A stretch of DNA of 64,000 nt from Ampelocalamus luodianensis (taxonomy: Eukaryota > Streptophyta > Magnoliopsida > Poales > Poaceae). The notes beneath the pieces were generated by a model. That model was not told the DNA's origin. It searched no databases and saw nothing but the letters and a program-made list of their open reading frames with translations. This document shows, piece by piece, positions 33,874-44,557 of this stretch. The position numbers and the translations under genes are program-made. The DNA lies in the NCBI GenBank assembly GCA_036346255.1, contig CM070632.1:35180657-35244656 (forward strand), in the 5' to 3' direction. The number at the start of each line of letters is the position of its first letter. Position 1 is the stretch's first letter.

Positions 33874-34169
33874 ACCTCATGGTCGTAAGTCTTACTGCGA
33901 CCAAGTCATCTACGATTACCCTATGGACGATAAAGCCTATAGACATGTGTGCCCAATCGACTAGGGATATTTGTACGCTGTGTTTAATACACGCAGTAGT
34001 TAATATGTGCTGTTTTCCTAAAATAACTACACGTATTAAACCATTATCTCTGACATAACCACAAGGTGACATGGGGGGATAAGTCTGACAATAACTACCC
34101 TTACACATGGACATTGCATCAAACAACAAGGTATCTCTTGGCGTGAACAACTGACATCCCTTCACGCGT

Positions 34170-34177
34170 TATATAAG
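34170..34177 (+). promoter_or_regulatory. TATA box of solo LTR K
   Basis: GTTATATAAGGAG lies about 260 nt before the LTR end, a usual place for the core promoter of a short gypsy LTR. Confidence 0.6.
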
Positions 34178-34576
34178 GAGTAAAGTCGGTGGACATAGGA
34201 GAAGAGACAGACGATAGGCCATCAAGTAACGAAAGAGATAGGAGTCATTAGTCTTAACCTTTGGTGACTTCTCTTCTGTAAACAAAATCAATACAACAAA
34301 CACAGGAGTATGGTTATTATTCTCTCAGGAGAAGGCTTGTACCTATATAAAAATTTCTATGTCTCTTTCTGTGTGGTTTCGCTCCAGGAGAGCTCCTAGC
34401 ATTCATTCATAAGATCGATACTAAACCATCGACACTTTTTCTTCCAATGGATCGACAACCTGGACAAGTATGATAGGACGTTACTCAAGCAGAAGTACAT
34501 ACTCAACTATGCGCTGCCACCCAAGACCTTTCACCACTGGAAACCTTACTTGCCCAAAAGTGGGGAAGACAAATGA

Positions 34577-34703
34577 AATGCAGCGATGGAGCCCAAGAAT
34601 GCCGAACAGCATGCTGAGGACGGCTGGGCCAAGCACGCAACAAACAAGGGGAAGTCTCCTGCTAGTGAGACCAACGGTCATTTTACACTCTCCAGAGGTT
34701 GTA
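34577..34703. other. Non-coding flank between the zinc-finger gene and element B
   Basis: The segment follows the TGA of the zinc-finger gene and ends with TTGTA, the target duplication of element B. I see no further gene. After removal of B it joins AACTTTACCC at 53055, so the two were continuous before B inserted. Confidence 0.5.
34699..34703. repeat. Left target-site duplication of element B (TTGTA)
   Basis: TTGTA directly precedes TGTAAC at 34704 and is repeated at 53050-53054. Confidence 0.96.
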
Positions 34704-36285
34704 TGTAACATCCAGAACTCAAGTTTGTACTTCAAATATGTGAAAATGAGTATAATTTAAAACTTTTTTAGCATGTCTGAATTTCTGGAGCTTTTGCTAG
34801 ATTTGTTGCTTTTGAAAATTTTGAAATCAATTAGAACATATAACTTAAATGTTAACTTCAAGGAGAAAACATAGGCAAAAACTTGTGATCATCCTCTGGA
34901 AGTATTTTTCCTATCTTCTTGACCATCCTAGTAACCTCTCTGCAAAATCTCACAATTTTTAGATTTTGTTTGCTATTTCAAAAGAGCAAGTCAAACCAAT
35001 TTGAATTCTGGTCAAATCCCTAGGGCAGCATCTTGTGAATTTTCTTGGGAACAATTCAGTGCATAACAATTTTTGGAAATATTATTGAAGGTTGTTCTCT
35101 GTCCAAAGGTGTTACCATAAAAATTTAGGAATTTTTGGGGCTTCGGAACTACCTCTAAAAATTCTCCAATCCTCTCAGCCTTTTAAAAATCAGAATCTCA
35201 AATCACTATTCATCGGGCTCGGACTCGAACTCCGACTCGAGTCCGACCGCACCGCTTGGCTCGACCGCACCAATTAGCCTCACCGCTCGAGTCCAATCAC
35301 TCGTGACCGTCCGATGCAGATCGCACGGCCCATGTGCGCCTGATCTATTCGGACTGTCCTTATATGTCATCGAATCTCGACCGTCCATTTAGGATCTAGC
35401 GGTCGGCGTTGTCTTGATCGAGTCAGACCAACTGATCGTGCCACACTTGGTTCCGGCTCGCACCGCTTCGTCGCCGTCGCTGACGAGTGGGCCCCTCTTG
35501 TCAGGTTCGTCCTCGCCGTCTCCGCTGCCTACCGGAGCTCGCTGGCGTTCGCACATGCGTGCCACGCAGCTCGTCGCTGCCACTTCGTGAACGCGTGTCC
35601 GTCTCCGGAGGATCGCCGGGAGGCCATCTACCCACTGAGATCACCCATTTCTCCTCGCTCCCATTCTCGTGCTTTCTCCGCCCGATTTCTTGTTTCGGCC
35701 GGAGAGGAAAGCGAAGGCAGCGCCGCCGTGTCGGAGCCGCCCTCAAGCCCGCGACCTCACCATTGTGATCCACTCTCGACGCCGCTTCCATTTTGCCCAG
35801 TCCGGGTCCTTGGTATCCAGTGGATCGCTTGGAGCGACTTCGTCGTCTCCGCCTCCGGCAGCCTCGGCCCCGTAGCCGCTAGGGCGTTCTGGTGAGTCTC
35901 TAACCTCAGCACCTGATCCCTTGTGATCGCATTTCTCCACTGAGACTTACCGTGGGTTCGTTTTCGCTTTTGGTGCATCGTTGAGGGCGTGCGGCCGGTT
36001 CTTCTCCGGGCACGGTGATTCGCTACCGCGGCGATTCCGGCCGCTTCGGACCTCTTTCGTCGGCATTATCTTGGGCGTATTGCTCCGGGAGCCGAGGCGA
36101 TCCCTTGGCGCACCTTCTGGAGTCTTCTCGAAGCCCGTAGCGCCTTCTCCGCGTGAGCAGTAGCTTCTTCTCCGCCTCAGTTCGCCGCCAGCTCGCCGCC
36201 GGCATCCCCGTGGGCCTGTGTCGCCGTCATCGAGTTCGCGAGGTCTCAGTGAACCTAAAGGTATAACCCACTCGCCCAGAGACCC
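34704..36285 (+). repeat. 5' LTR of element B, first part
   Basis: This corresponds to 49004-50578 of the 3' LTR. It includes the GC-rich block at 35290-36280, where overlapping low-complexity frames on both strands arise from base composition. It is cut at 36285 by solo LTR C, whose target copy GACCC is 36281-36285. A GGTGAGTC donor-like site lies at 35891. Confidence 0.94.
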
Positions 36286-36920
36286 TGTGAGACCCCGGTT
36301 TATTAAACTTGTAATACTTAACCATCCACTGGTTCTAGTATCACAAATAGAATAATCCGCGTCTCGATGAACATGTGCCTCCCAGAACAAGCGACACACA
36401 TACATCAAGTCAAAGTATGCATCATTTCCATACAACAGAATATAACAAGTCTACTAAAAGACATACATAATATAAGTTATTACAACACAGCCGACCGGCC
36501 AAATGACATAAGTACCAAATAAGTAATAATGAAGCAAAGTTGCCATAAGATGGCTTAACCCAAAAGACGACCGGTTAGCCACATAACACCACAGGGCAAC
36601 CGACCGGGCCGCCATGCTAATCGCCCCTTAAACTGCCACAGCACAACTCACATAAGTGAGGTCCATCGGACTCACTATCTTCCTCTGCACAATACAAGCA
36701 ATGCAGGTGAGTACAAAAATGTACTCGCAAGACTTACGAGTAACAAGCCTATACATAGCTACATGAAAGCTGTATCAAAGGGATATGGTTATATGGTTCT
36801 TTTGGACGCACAAAGCAAGTCTCATTTGCAATAATGTAATAGGTTGAAAGCAATTTAACAAATCAGTTTTACGCATTGAAATAACAGCGAGTAACAATAT
36901 TTAAAGGCAACCACCTGGAA

Positions 36921-36967
36921 GTGACTAACCCGTTAGTCACCACAAATAGCATGAATCCTTGATTCAT
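36921..36967 (-). other. Pair of conserved LTR hairpins in solo LTR C
   Basis: GTGACTAA-CCCG-TTAGTCAC (36921-36940) and ATGAATC-CTT-GATTCAT (36951-36967), written on the plus strand. They are the counterparts of the element A hairpins, with both arms changed together. Confidence 0.6.
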
Positions 36968-39900
36968 ACCACCCATCAAGTTTTAATTTTAAAAAGGTTG
37001 TAGTCTAACTCTTGAAAAGCTTATCCAAGCGTGTCCATAACCTAGGACGAGGCTATTCGAATAGTTTTAATCCTGCAGGTGTACCAATGTACCCACACTT
37101 CGCATCGCCTTTTTGCCAAGCTACTAAGCACACTTCCTTTGGTATGCTCAAGACGGCTAAGTCCTACTGGACCCTTTCCAATGGAATATGCTAATCAAGA
37201 GACGCACGTATGAGGGTTAATCCTTAGTGATCTGCCGACTAAATATGGATCACAAGGACCCATACGTGGAGCAGACACACCGCCTCGCGGTGCTCCTCTC
37301 CTACAACGTGTCCATGTTGCATATAATCAAATATGCAACCCACCACACGACTCATTAATTAACACACCCAAAGTACTCACCTAAGAGAGGTCCCATATCC
37401 TCTAGTGTGGTTAGCACGCACGTAATGCTCTGGATAATGAGATACTCACAAGTAGTTCGGTCCTTAATTGACCCGGTCACCATTCCATTCACACCCAAAA
37501 GATCACACCATCTTACCATTGTGCCCAAGTCTAAATTGTTTTCATTTTCAGTTTTAGTTTTGCAATTTAGACAAAACACAAGGCTGAAATATACACATTA
37601 TAATAGTTTGTGTGATCAAAGTTTTCGACGAGTCGATAACTGCCCATTTCTACCGATAGCTAAGCATGGCTAAGCATAATGACACGTAAACTACTAAGTG
37701 ACAAGGGTTCATCCAGCGAACCCAAAATCACAGCAAGTAATCCTAGGCTCAGTAGTAGAGGATTAAACAATTCCTACTGGTTATGCAACTACTGGGCCAA
37801 CTATCGACAATAGTTTAAAACAACATAGCAATGCATACATAGAATTTGCAAACAATATATTAGAATTTGAAAATAGTAGGAACAATATGATCAAAATGCT
37901 ACATCTGCTTGCTCGGTGAAGTGCGAGATCCGCCGCCGTGGCTCAATATCAGCAATAAAATTATCTTCGGAACCTAACGCGAAAAGGCGATAAGCAAATA
38001 AGAACGAAGAACAACAAATGAAACTCCAACATCAAAATACATCCTAACCTAATGAAACTTACACAACAGCTAAGGAATGATTTTAGATAGTGATAGGAAC
38101 AAGAATCATGCAATTTGGACTAAGCATGCAAAAGATATGGACAAAATGCTCTTTCTCAGCCTTACATCAACCTAATTAATAATTAGCACTGCTTCATGTG
38201 AAATTTTCTAGAATGATCTAAGGTCTGAAATTTTTATAGTAGGTAGGTTATGACATCCTAATAACAGCAAAGTTAAATTTACTAAATTTGGAGTTATACA
38301 CATTTACTTATGATTTTTCTAAGTTGTAAATCTAATGCAAGTCATTTTACAGAATTATGAACATGCTCAAAGCTTATTCCATATGAAAGTATACTAACAG
38401 ATGAATTTAACAAAATTGATTTTGCACAAATTGGATTTATACAGAAAAAGATATGCATTTTTCAAGATCAAATCTATTTCTGGAATATTCAAAGTGACAG
38501 AAATCAAGTTATTTCTAGTTATACAATTTTCCGCTACTGGAATATGCTTAAATCCATTTTTATAATAAACTTAAGTGATAACACAATTTATTACAGTTGG
38601 AAATATCTAAAAAGCAGTTAAAATGAATTAGTTATGAGTTTCTAAAGTTTTTATATCATTTTCGATTGTTAAATAACTACTTACCAAATACGCATAAATT
38701 CAAATAATAGAATCGACGTGGACACTTAACCACCCTTGATCTAAAATCCCACGCTCACGCGCGAAACAAATAAGACGCGCACTAAACCTAATCGGAGCCC
38801 ACCGCTGGATCAAGATCCAACGGCTCACGAAGGTGTATGCATCCGGACGGTGCGGTTGCTTGGGCCAATCCCACCGCAGATCGCCAGATGGACGGTCCGA
38901 GCGCACCAACGGTCGGAAGGTCCAATTGCATAACCGATCTCACCATTGATCGCAAGATCGACGGCCAAGATCGATCAAGGCATCCGAGGGTCCGGTGCAT
39001 ACAAAGATCTCGGCGCATATCCAAAACGGACGGTGGCTAAAGATCGAAGTTCAAAAGAGAGATGCTGACACGTGGGACCGCATGTCAGTGACTTCAAGTC
39101 ACAACCGCGAACGTTTAACCCACGTGCACAGTGCACTGGGCCCACATGTCAACGACTAAGAGTGGCGGTTAGGACAGAATTAATGCCATTAATGATTATC
39201 ATTAAACACACCTAAGAGAGACACTAATGACTTCTGGATTTAGATTTCAACCCCTCGGGCCCACAAGTCAGCGACCCAGAGGTGATTTCCGACAGCGATT
39301 AAATGCCGACACATTCAATTAACCAATGATTAATCTTAATGATGTCGGAACAACGCGGAATCGCGCCAGCGGGTGATTTAGGAATGTTGGGCCCACTGGT
39401 CAGTGGCCCAACGACATAGATTAAGACACCATTAATTAACCAATGATTAGCTTTCTCTGCAATTAATATGTCCTAATCAAATGACGAAAACGGGAGTTTC
39501 TCGCCGGCAAAAACCCGAGCGACTACAACGGCTCGTCGCCGGCGACACTGGCCGCGGCGGCGCCAACCAAGCACTAAAATGGAATCGCAATAACGCCTAG
39601 AACCTAATGGTGGCATTCTCGCCGGCGGTGAGGGACTAGAACGCCGGCTAGCCGGAAAATAAAAATGGGAGCTTTTACTGCTAAACATGAAAATAGCGAA
39701 AAGCTCCGCTGCAGTCCAAGGAAGCGGGTGCCAGAGCCTCTAAGGACTAATAAGAAGCTACCTTGATGAAGGGAAGCTTCAAAGATGGCCGGAGATGCTT
39801 GATCACGGAGAAAGCTCGCCGGACTTGGAGAAGAAGGATTGAAAATGACACCCTGAGCCAAATGAGTGATACCAAAGCATCAATATAGCTTCATTAAGGT

Positions 39901-40229
39901 CCACAGAAGCTACATGAGCAAGTAATTAGAAAATGGAGCACTCACCTGAGCTGAGGAAGAAGATGACCAATTTCGGCCGAATTTGAATAAACCCCAAATT
40001 GGAAAATTCCTGAGAATCAAATCCAAAATTAAGTGAGGGGAAATGTTCAAGATAGTAAAGAGATAAGGATAGGGCAAAGAAACATGAAGGAGAACCACTG
40101 GAACACCAAGAACACCAATGGAGCTCTTCGGGTCAACAATGGCGACTTGCCATTTTTGAGGTGTTAAGCTCCAACATCAAATGGAGCTTGATGGTGGTCT
40201 AAAGAAATACCAGGAAGTGATTTGGGTGC

Positions 40230-40236
40230 TTATAAG
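40230..40236 (-). promoter_or_regulatory. Predicted TATA box of solo LTR C
   Basis: The minus strand reads GGCCTTATAAGCACC, at the place matching the TATA boxes in the LTRs of D and I. Confidence 0.55.
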
Positions 40237-41409
40237 GCCTTGGAGGCATTAGGGTTTGCACCACAAGCCTTTCGGGCGACAAAGCATAGAGCACAAGGTG
40301 CGGCCGACAAGGAAAGAGCTAGTAGACGTGCAATAGGGTATGGCTCGGCCGAATACCTCTCCCACGCCCCTCACTATTGACTAGGGTGGCCGTAGGAAGC
40401 ATGAAAAGACACTGCCATGCCCCACACTGTACACGCACGGCCGGAGGTTGAAGATGACCAGCGCAAATGGCTCGGGCGATTTCCAGCCGTTGGATTAGAC
40501 GCGGCCGACTGAGATTGCGCCACGCCTCCCAGGTTTAAAATACAACGAAGGAGATCGCAAGCCCTAGGATTAGAAATGAACGACTCAGATTGTCCCACGT
40601 TGCGAACGTGGTTTACAACAGAGGGACAAGCGAGCGTTGGATCTTAATCCAACGGCTCTGATTCAAACCAACAACCGGAGGGTCCGATCGTCTCGGAGGA
40701 TCTGAGTGGTTGGATGGAGATCTAACGGTCGACATTTGCGCATGCAACCGGAAGGTCCGAATGTTTACACGCGCGCGGGCCGTGCGATTTAGATCCAAAG
40801 GCTGAGAATGGACGCGCGTTTTTAAAGAGAGGCTCGGTGCAGTTAGTTGACTGGACCGAGTCAATTGGCTCGAGCCCGAGTCTGACTCGAACCCAAAGCA
40901 CGTGGAGACTAGGTTTGACTTCAAAATTAGAACAGAGACTTTGAAGGATTTATTTGAGGTAGCAAAACAACTCCAAAAATTATGAAATTTTTACAGGAGC
41001 TTGCTAACTCAGATATTAACATTGTGTAAAATTTTCAGAGGTTTTTATGCTGTGAATAAATCTCCAAAAATTCTGCAAGGCTCTGTTTTGAGGTTTGACT
41101 GAAAGTCAAACAGGTTTGACTGCCTCTAAAAATATTCAAACAATTTCTAAAAATTGTGAAATTTTTCAGAGGGGTCACATACCATCACAGAAACTTAGAA
41201 AAAATATTTTTCCAAGATGATCACAATATTTGACAAGATTATTTTTGGAATATCAAAGTTTGGATCAAATAGACTTGTGACATTGTATTTCCATAACTTC
41301 TTACAACAGATGTTCAAAGCTTACAGGAAATACATGATGTAAGAAAAAAGTTTTAATTTCTACTGATTTTCTTACATTTGAAACACAAGTCCAAAGATGG
41401 GATGTTACA

Positions 41410-43893
41410 GTCCCGCTGGTTCGCTAGATCCGCTGTGCGGTGCGCCGCCGTCCTCGTGAACGTCGGTGAGCTGCCGACAGCGTTAGGTTTAACCTCCCTC
41501 TTTAGTGTTAATCTCCGTTTAGCTATATCACTGACTTGTGACCCCTCCGGAGTTAAGTGTGTTTAGAAATCCTAATCTAGCCGTTATTTGTCCTCTGAGT
41601 CCATGACATGTGGGCCTATGTTACTAATTAAGTGTTTGTGTAAAGTTTGAGAATACGTTTTCTCTTTAAGGAAACGTATTTCTCTGTACGTTTAGGTTAG
41701 GGTTACGTTTTAGGTAGCCAAAGGCGTATTCCTAAAATACGTCTTCGACGTCACCGTTGGAGCCATGGGTCAAGTTTGACTGGTCGGCGTTTCGCCGCCC
41801 CACCGGTCAGTGACCGTGGGTCGGCTGAGTGCCGGTAGAAAAAGGTTTCAGTGCTTTTAAAATTTCTGAATTGATTTTCTTTTGCACTGATAATTCAATT
41901 AAACTTAGAAAATTCATAACTAATTCAATTTTGATCCAAATTGAATGAATCCAATTTTGTAAATTTTCGTTTTTAATGTACTATTTATCAGAATAGGTTT
42001 TAGATATGTCTATATTCATAAAATTTTGATAAATAATTAAATGGTGCTTTTATGTATTTCTAACTTAAAAAATTCTTAGAAAATTCTTCATTTCTCCAAA
42101 TAAAATGTTCTCTGTTTCTAAAATTTTGTAAAATAATGCTCTAGCTACTGTGTGAAATTTGTGCTCATTGGATTAATTTGAATTTTGGTTATTATCGGTG
42201 TTATTTGTTCTTATTTGCTCGTTTTGCTCGATAGATAGATTGCAACGATTCTGGTATTATCGAGAGTGAGCCTCAGCAACATATTGAGCAGCAGCAACCA
42301 GGCAAGCAGTTTGATCATGTTAATCCCTTTATATTCAAACTAATATTTTGTTTGCAACTTGTATGTATGCATTGCTATTTTGTGTTAAATTATGGTTAGT
42401 GGGTCTTTTAGTTGCATAATCTGCAGGTAAATGATATTCCTCTACTACCTAAGCCTAGGTTATTTTTGCTGTGATTGGAGATCATTGGATGATCTCTTGT
42501 CACTTAGTAGATACGAATTCAACTGCTTAGACATGCTTAGTTATCGGTAGAAATGGGCGGTTATCGACTTAGTCGGTAACCCTGATCACACAAATTATTA
42601 TAACTTGAGTTTCAGTATTTATGCCATGTTTAATTGTGAAAACTAAAAACTGAAAATAAAATGATTTGGATTTGGGCACAACGGTATGTTGGTGTGCTTT
42701 TGGGTGTGACTGGAATGGTGCCCGAGTCATTAAGGACCGAGTTACTTGCGCCACCGTACTGAGCATTTTGCGTGCTAACCACACTAGAGGGTATGAGACC
42801 TCTCTTGACTTAGTACTTTGGCGTGTATTGGCTCCGAGTTGCAGGGGGTCGCAGGAGGGATGGTGATGGGAGCATGGTAGTTGTCCGAAAGGCTTTACCC
42901 TCTGTGGGTAGTTGTCTTTTCGGCTTTACCATGTAAGCGTATGGATTTCTATCCATACGAGCGGCTCGTAGTTAATACACAATATTGGAAATGTCTCGTA
43001 GGACTTAGCTGTGCCAGCATACCTTCGGAAGTGTGCTTTTGTGGCAAAAAGGTGGTATGAAGTGTGGGTACATTGGTACACCCCTGCAGGGTTTAAAACT
43101 ATTCGAATAGCCTTGTCCTAGGTTATGGACACGCTCGGATACGCCCCCCAAGAACTAGACTACAACCTTTAAATTAAAACTTGACATGGGTGGCATGAAT
43201 GGGTAATTCATGCTATGGTCGTGGTGACTAATTTGTTAGTCACTTCCAGGATGTTGTCATCTACTTACTGTTATTTCTGTCGCTGTTATTTCAACATTAA
43301 AAATGAATTGCCAACTTGCTTTTAAATGTATTACATTATTGCAAATAAAGATTGCTTTGTGCTAAAGTGAGCCATACAACCTCCACTTAAATAAGCCTGC
43401 ATGTAGTTATGCATAGGTCTGCTAGTCCACACGTCAGTCTTGCGAGTACATTTTTGTACTCATTTTGCTTTGCTTAATGTTTTTGTTGCAGAGGAGGCAG
43501 GTGAGCCCCAAGGGCCTTACTTCTGTGAGATGTGCGGGTTTTGGGACGACTAGCTTGGCGGTCCGGTTGGTTGCCTTGTGGGCTAAGGCACACTGATTGG
43601 CTTTTGTTTATAGCCATCTTATGACACTTTTGCTTCATTGCTTACTTTGCTATCTGCTTGTCATTTGGCCATTCACCCTCTGTTGTAATAACTCTACTTT
43701 GTTGTCTCTTGCTTAATATCTTAATGTTTGGATGCTATGTCTAGAATGGAGTTGATGCATGATTTTGTGAAGAGGTGTGTATCTTTGCAGCTAGGGAAGT
43801 ATACATATCTCGAGGCTTGGTTTGTTTGATTTGTGATGCTAGGACCAGGTGGTTGGTTAAGCATTACAAGCCAAATAAACTGGGGTCCTCACA
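41410..43893 (+). repeat. 5' LTR of element B, second part
   Basis: The LTR resumes after C (target copy GTCCC at 41410-41414) and ends CCTCACA. It matches 50575-53049 of the 3' LTR. It carries the R-U5 hairpin string: 42471-42503, 42938-42959, 43193-43213 and 43224-43243. A TTGTTGCAG acceptor-like site ends at 43491. Confidence 0.94.
43193..43243 (+). other. Pair of conserved LTR hairpins in the element B 5' LTR
   Basis: GCATGAAT-GGGTA-ATTCATGC (43193-43213) and GTGACTAA-TTTG-TTAGTCAC (43224-43243), both perfectly paired. The second is repeated at 52378-52397 in the 3' LTR. Confidence 0.65.
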
Positions 43894-43897
43894 AAGT

Positions 43898-43910
43898 TGG
43901 TATCAGAGCC
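43898..43910 (+). other. Primer-binding site of element B (tRNA-iMet type)
   Basis: TGGTATCAGAGCC, four bases after the LTR end at 43893. Confidence 0.95.
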
Positions 43911-44299
43911 ATCCTGACCGTAGTAACCCAAGCATGATCGTCCTTAGGATATTTTGGAAAATCTTATTTTCAAAGTAACAAATGGATTATGAAAGCTTAA
44001 GTAGATTATGAGATTTTACTCCTTATCTATCTTAGCTTTCTACTCTCATCTTGCTCTAATTTGAGTTTTAAAATTTGATTCCTCTCTTTCCTTTCAAAAG
44101 GTAGCTACTTATCGGTTAAAATTGGTTTGGGAGAACCTTGAGGGTTGTAACCTAATGTGTTGGCTGCCTGTGGAAAGTTACAACTTCTGGAGCTGAAGAC
44201 TTCGGCCAGGGACTTAAAGAAGAAAGTCTGAATAGCCAGCTAGTGGTTAGTGTGTAGGATTGGAAATGAAAGGGTAATCAAACTTGTGGGGATAAAAAG

Positions 44300-44556
44300 G
44301 TAAGATGTAATATGAGTTAGCTAAATGTCTAACCTTTTGTTAGAAGATTTTACCTTGCCTTCCAGCTGTATTTCGAAATTGTCTTCCTAAAACTGATTGC
44401 TCGTTCTTCCATACGAGTTGGTCATATTAGGGAGTTGATTTTATGAATTACAACCTTGCCTTGTTGTTATGAACTGTTAGAGTTTATTTTGTAGAGTGTA
44501 TGCTTGCTTTCTATGTTTTTGTTATAAAGTTGTTACTAACTTACTTGGTGGAACAG
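44300..44556 (+). other. Candidate leader intron of element B, directly before gag
   Basis: A donor-like AAAAAG|GTAAGATG at 44300, a perfect plant/yeast branch-site match TACTAAC at 44534-44540 and an acceptor GGAACAG|G at 44556 sit two bases before the gag ATG. The unspliced leader is 664 nt. Counterparts exist in A and I. There is no transcript evidence. Confidence 0.4.
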
Positions 44557-44557
44557 G

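Larger units (their letters stand above)
33541..34434 (+). mobile_element. Element K: solo LTR, 894 bp, in exon 2 of the zinc-finger gene
   Basis: It starts TGATGAGG and ends ATCGACA. The flanks are TTTTT (33536-33540) and CTTTT (34435-34439), a five-base duplication with one mismatch. The gene's reading frame is restored exactly when K and one copy are removed, which supports these borders. Inside are an array of about 30-bp hairpin units (33672-33873), a TATA box at 34170-34177 and, near 34290-34330, the ACAGGAGTATGGTTATTATT tract seen at the 3' end of many Tat-lineage gypsy LTRs. Neither a primer site nor any coding sequence is present. Confidence 0.7.
33232..34576 (+). pseudogene. Small GRF-type zinc-finger protein gene, two exons, interrupted by solo LTR K
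   Basis: Exon 1 (33232 to about 33435) starts Met-Ser-Gly-Tyr-Ala-Glu and carries Pro-Gln-Cys-Asp-Tyr-Gly, then Tyr-Tyr-Thr-Cys-Gly. A GTAAGA donor lies at 33436. Exon 2 starts near 33521 (Trp-Arg-Ser-Ile-Val). After removing LTR K and one target duplication it reads on in frame as Phe-Phe-Phe-Gln-Trp-Ile-Asp to a stop at 34574-34576. Cys-X-X-Gly...Cys...Phe-Phe-Gln-Trp is the layout of GRF zinc fingers (nucleic-acid binding), which are common in small transposon-carried plant genes. Without K the product would be about 125 residues. Damage: an in-frame TAG at 33379-33381 and the K insertion. The start was chosen as the first ATG below the TATA box; the ATG at 33046 lies upstream of it. Function and family are inferred. 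Confidence 0.5.
36286..41409 (-). mobile_element. Element C: complete solo LTR, 5,124 bp, Tekay-type, inside the 5' LTR of B
   Basis: On the minus strand it starts TGTAACATCCC at 41409 and ends GGGTCTCACA at 36286. It is closely similar to the LTRs of D and I and has no primer site or coding region. It is flanked by GACCC (36281-36285) and GTCCC (41410-41414), five-base copies with one mismatch; the uninterrupted 3' LTR of B reads AAAGACCCGCTGG there. C is therefore younger than B and was reduced to a solo LTR after it inserted. Confidence 0.95.

Noticed and set aside
33655..33905. Subterminal repeats of a CACTA (En/Spm) transposon
   Set aside because: The repeats resemble such arrays, but no CACTA terminus with a partner was found. 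The TG...CA ends, near-perfect 5-bp duplication, TATA box and restored frame of the interrupted gene fit a solo LTR better.
36286..41409. C as a complete element with internal region
   Set aside because: The 5,124 bp match single LTRs D and I from end to end; there is no primer site, gag or polypurine tract.
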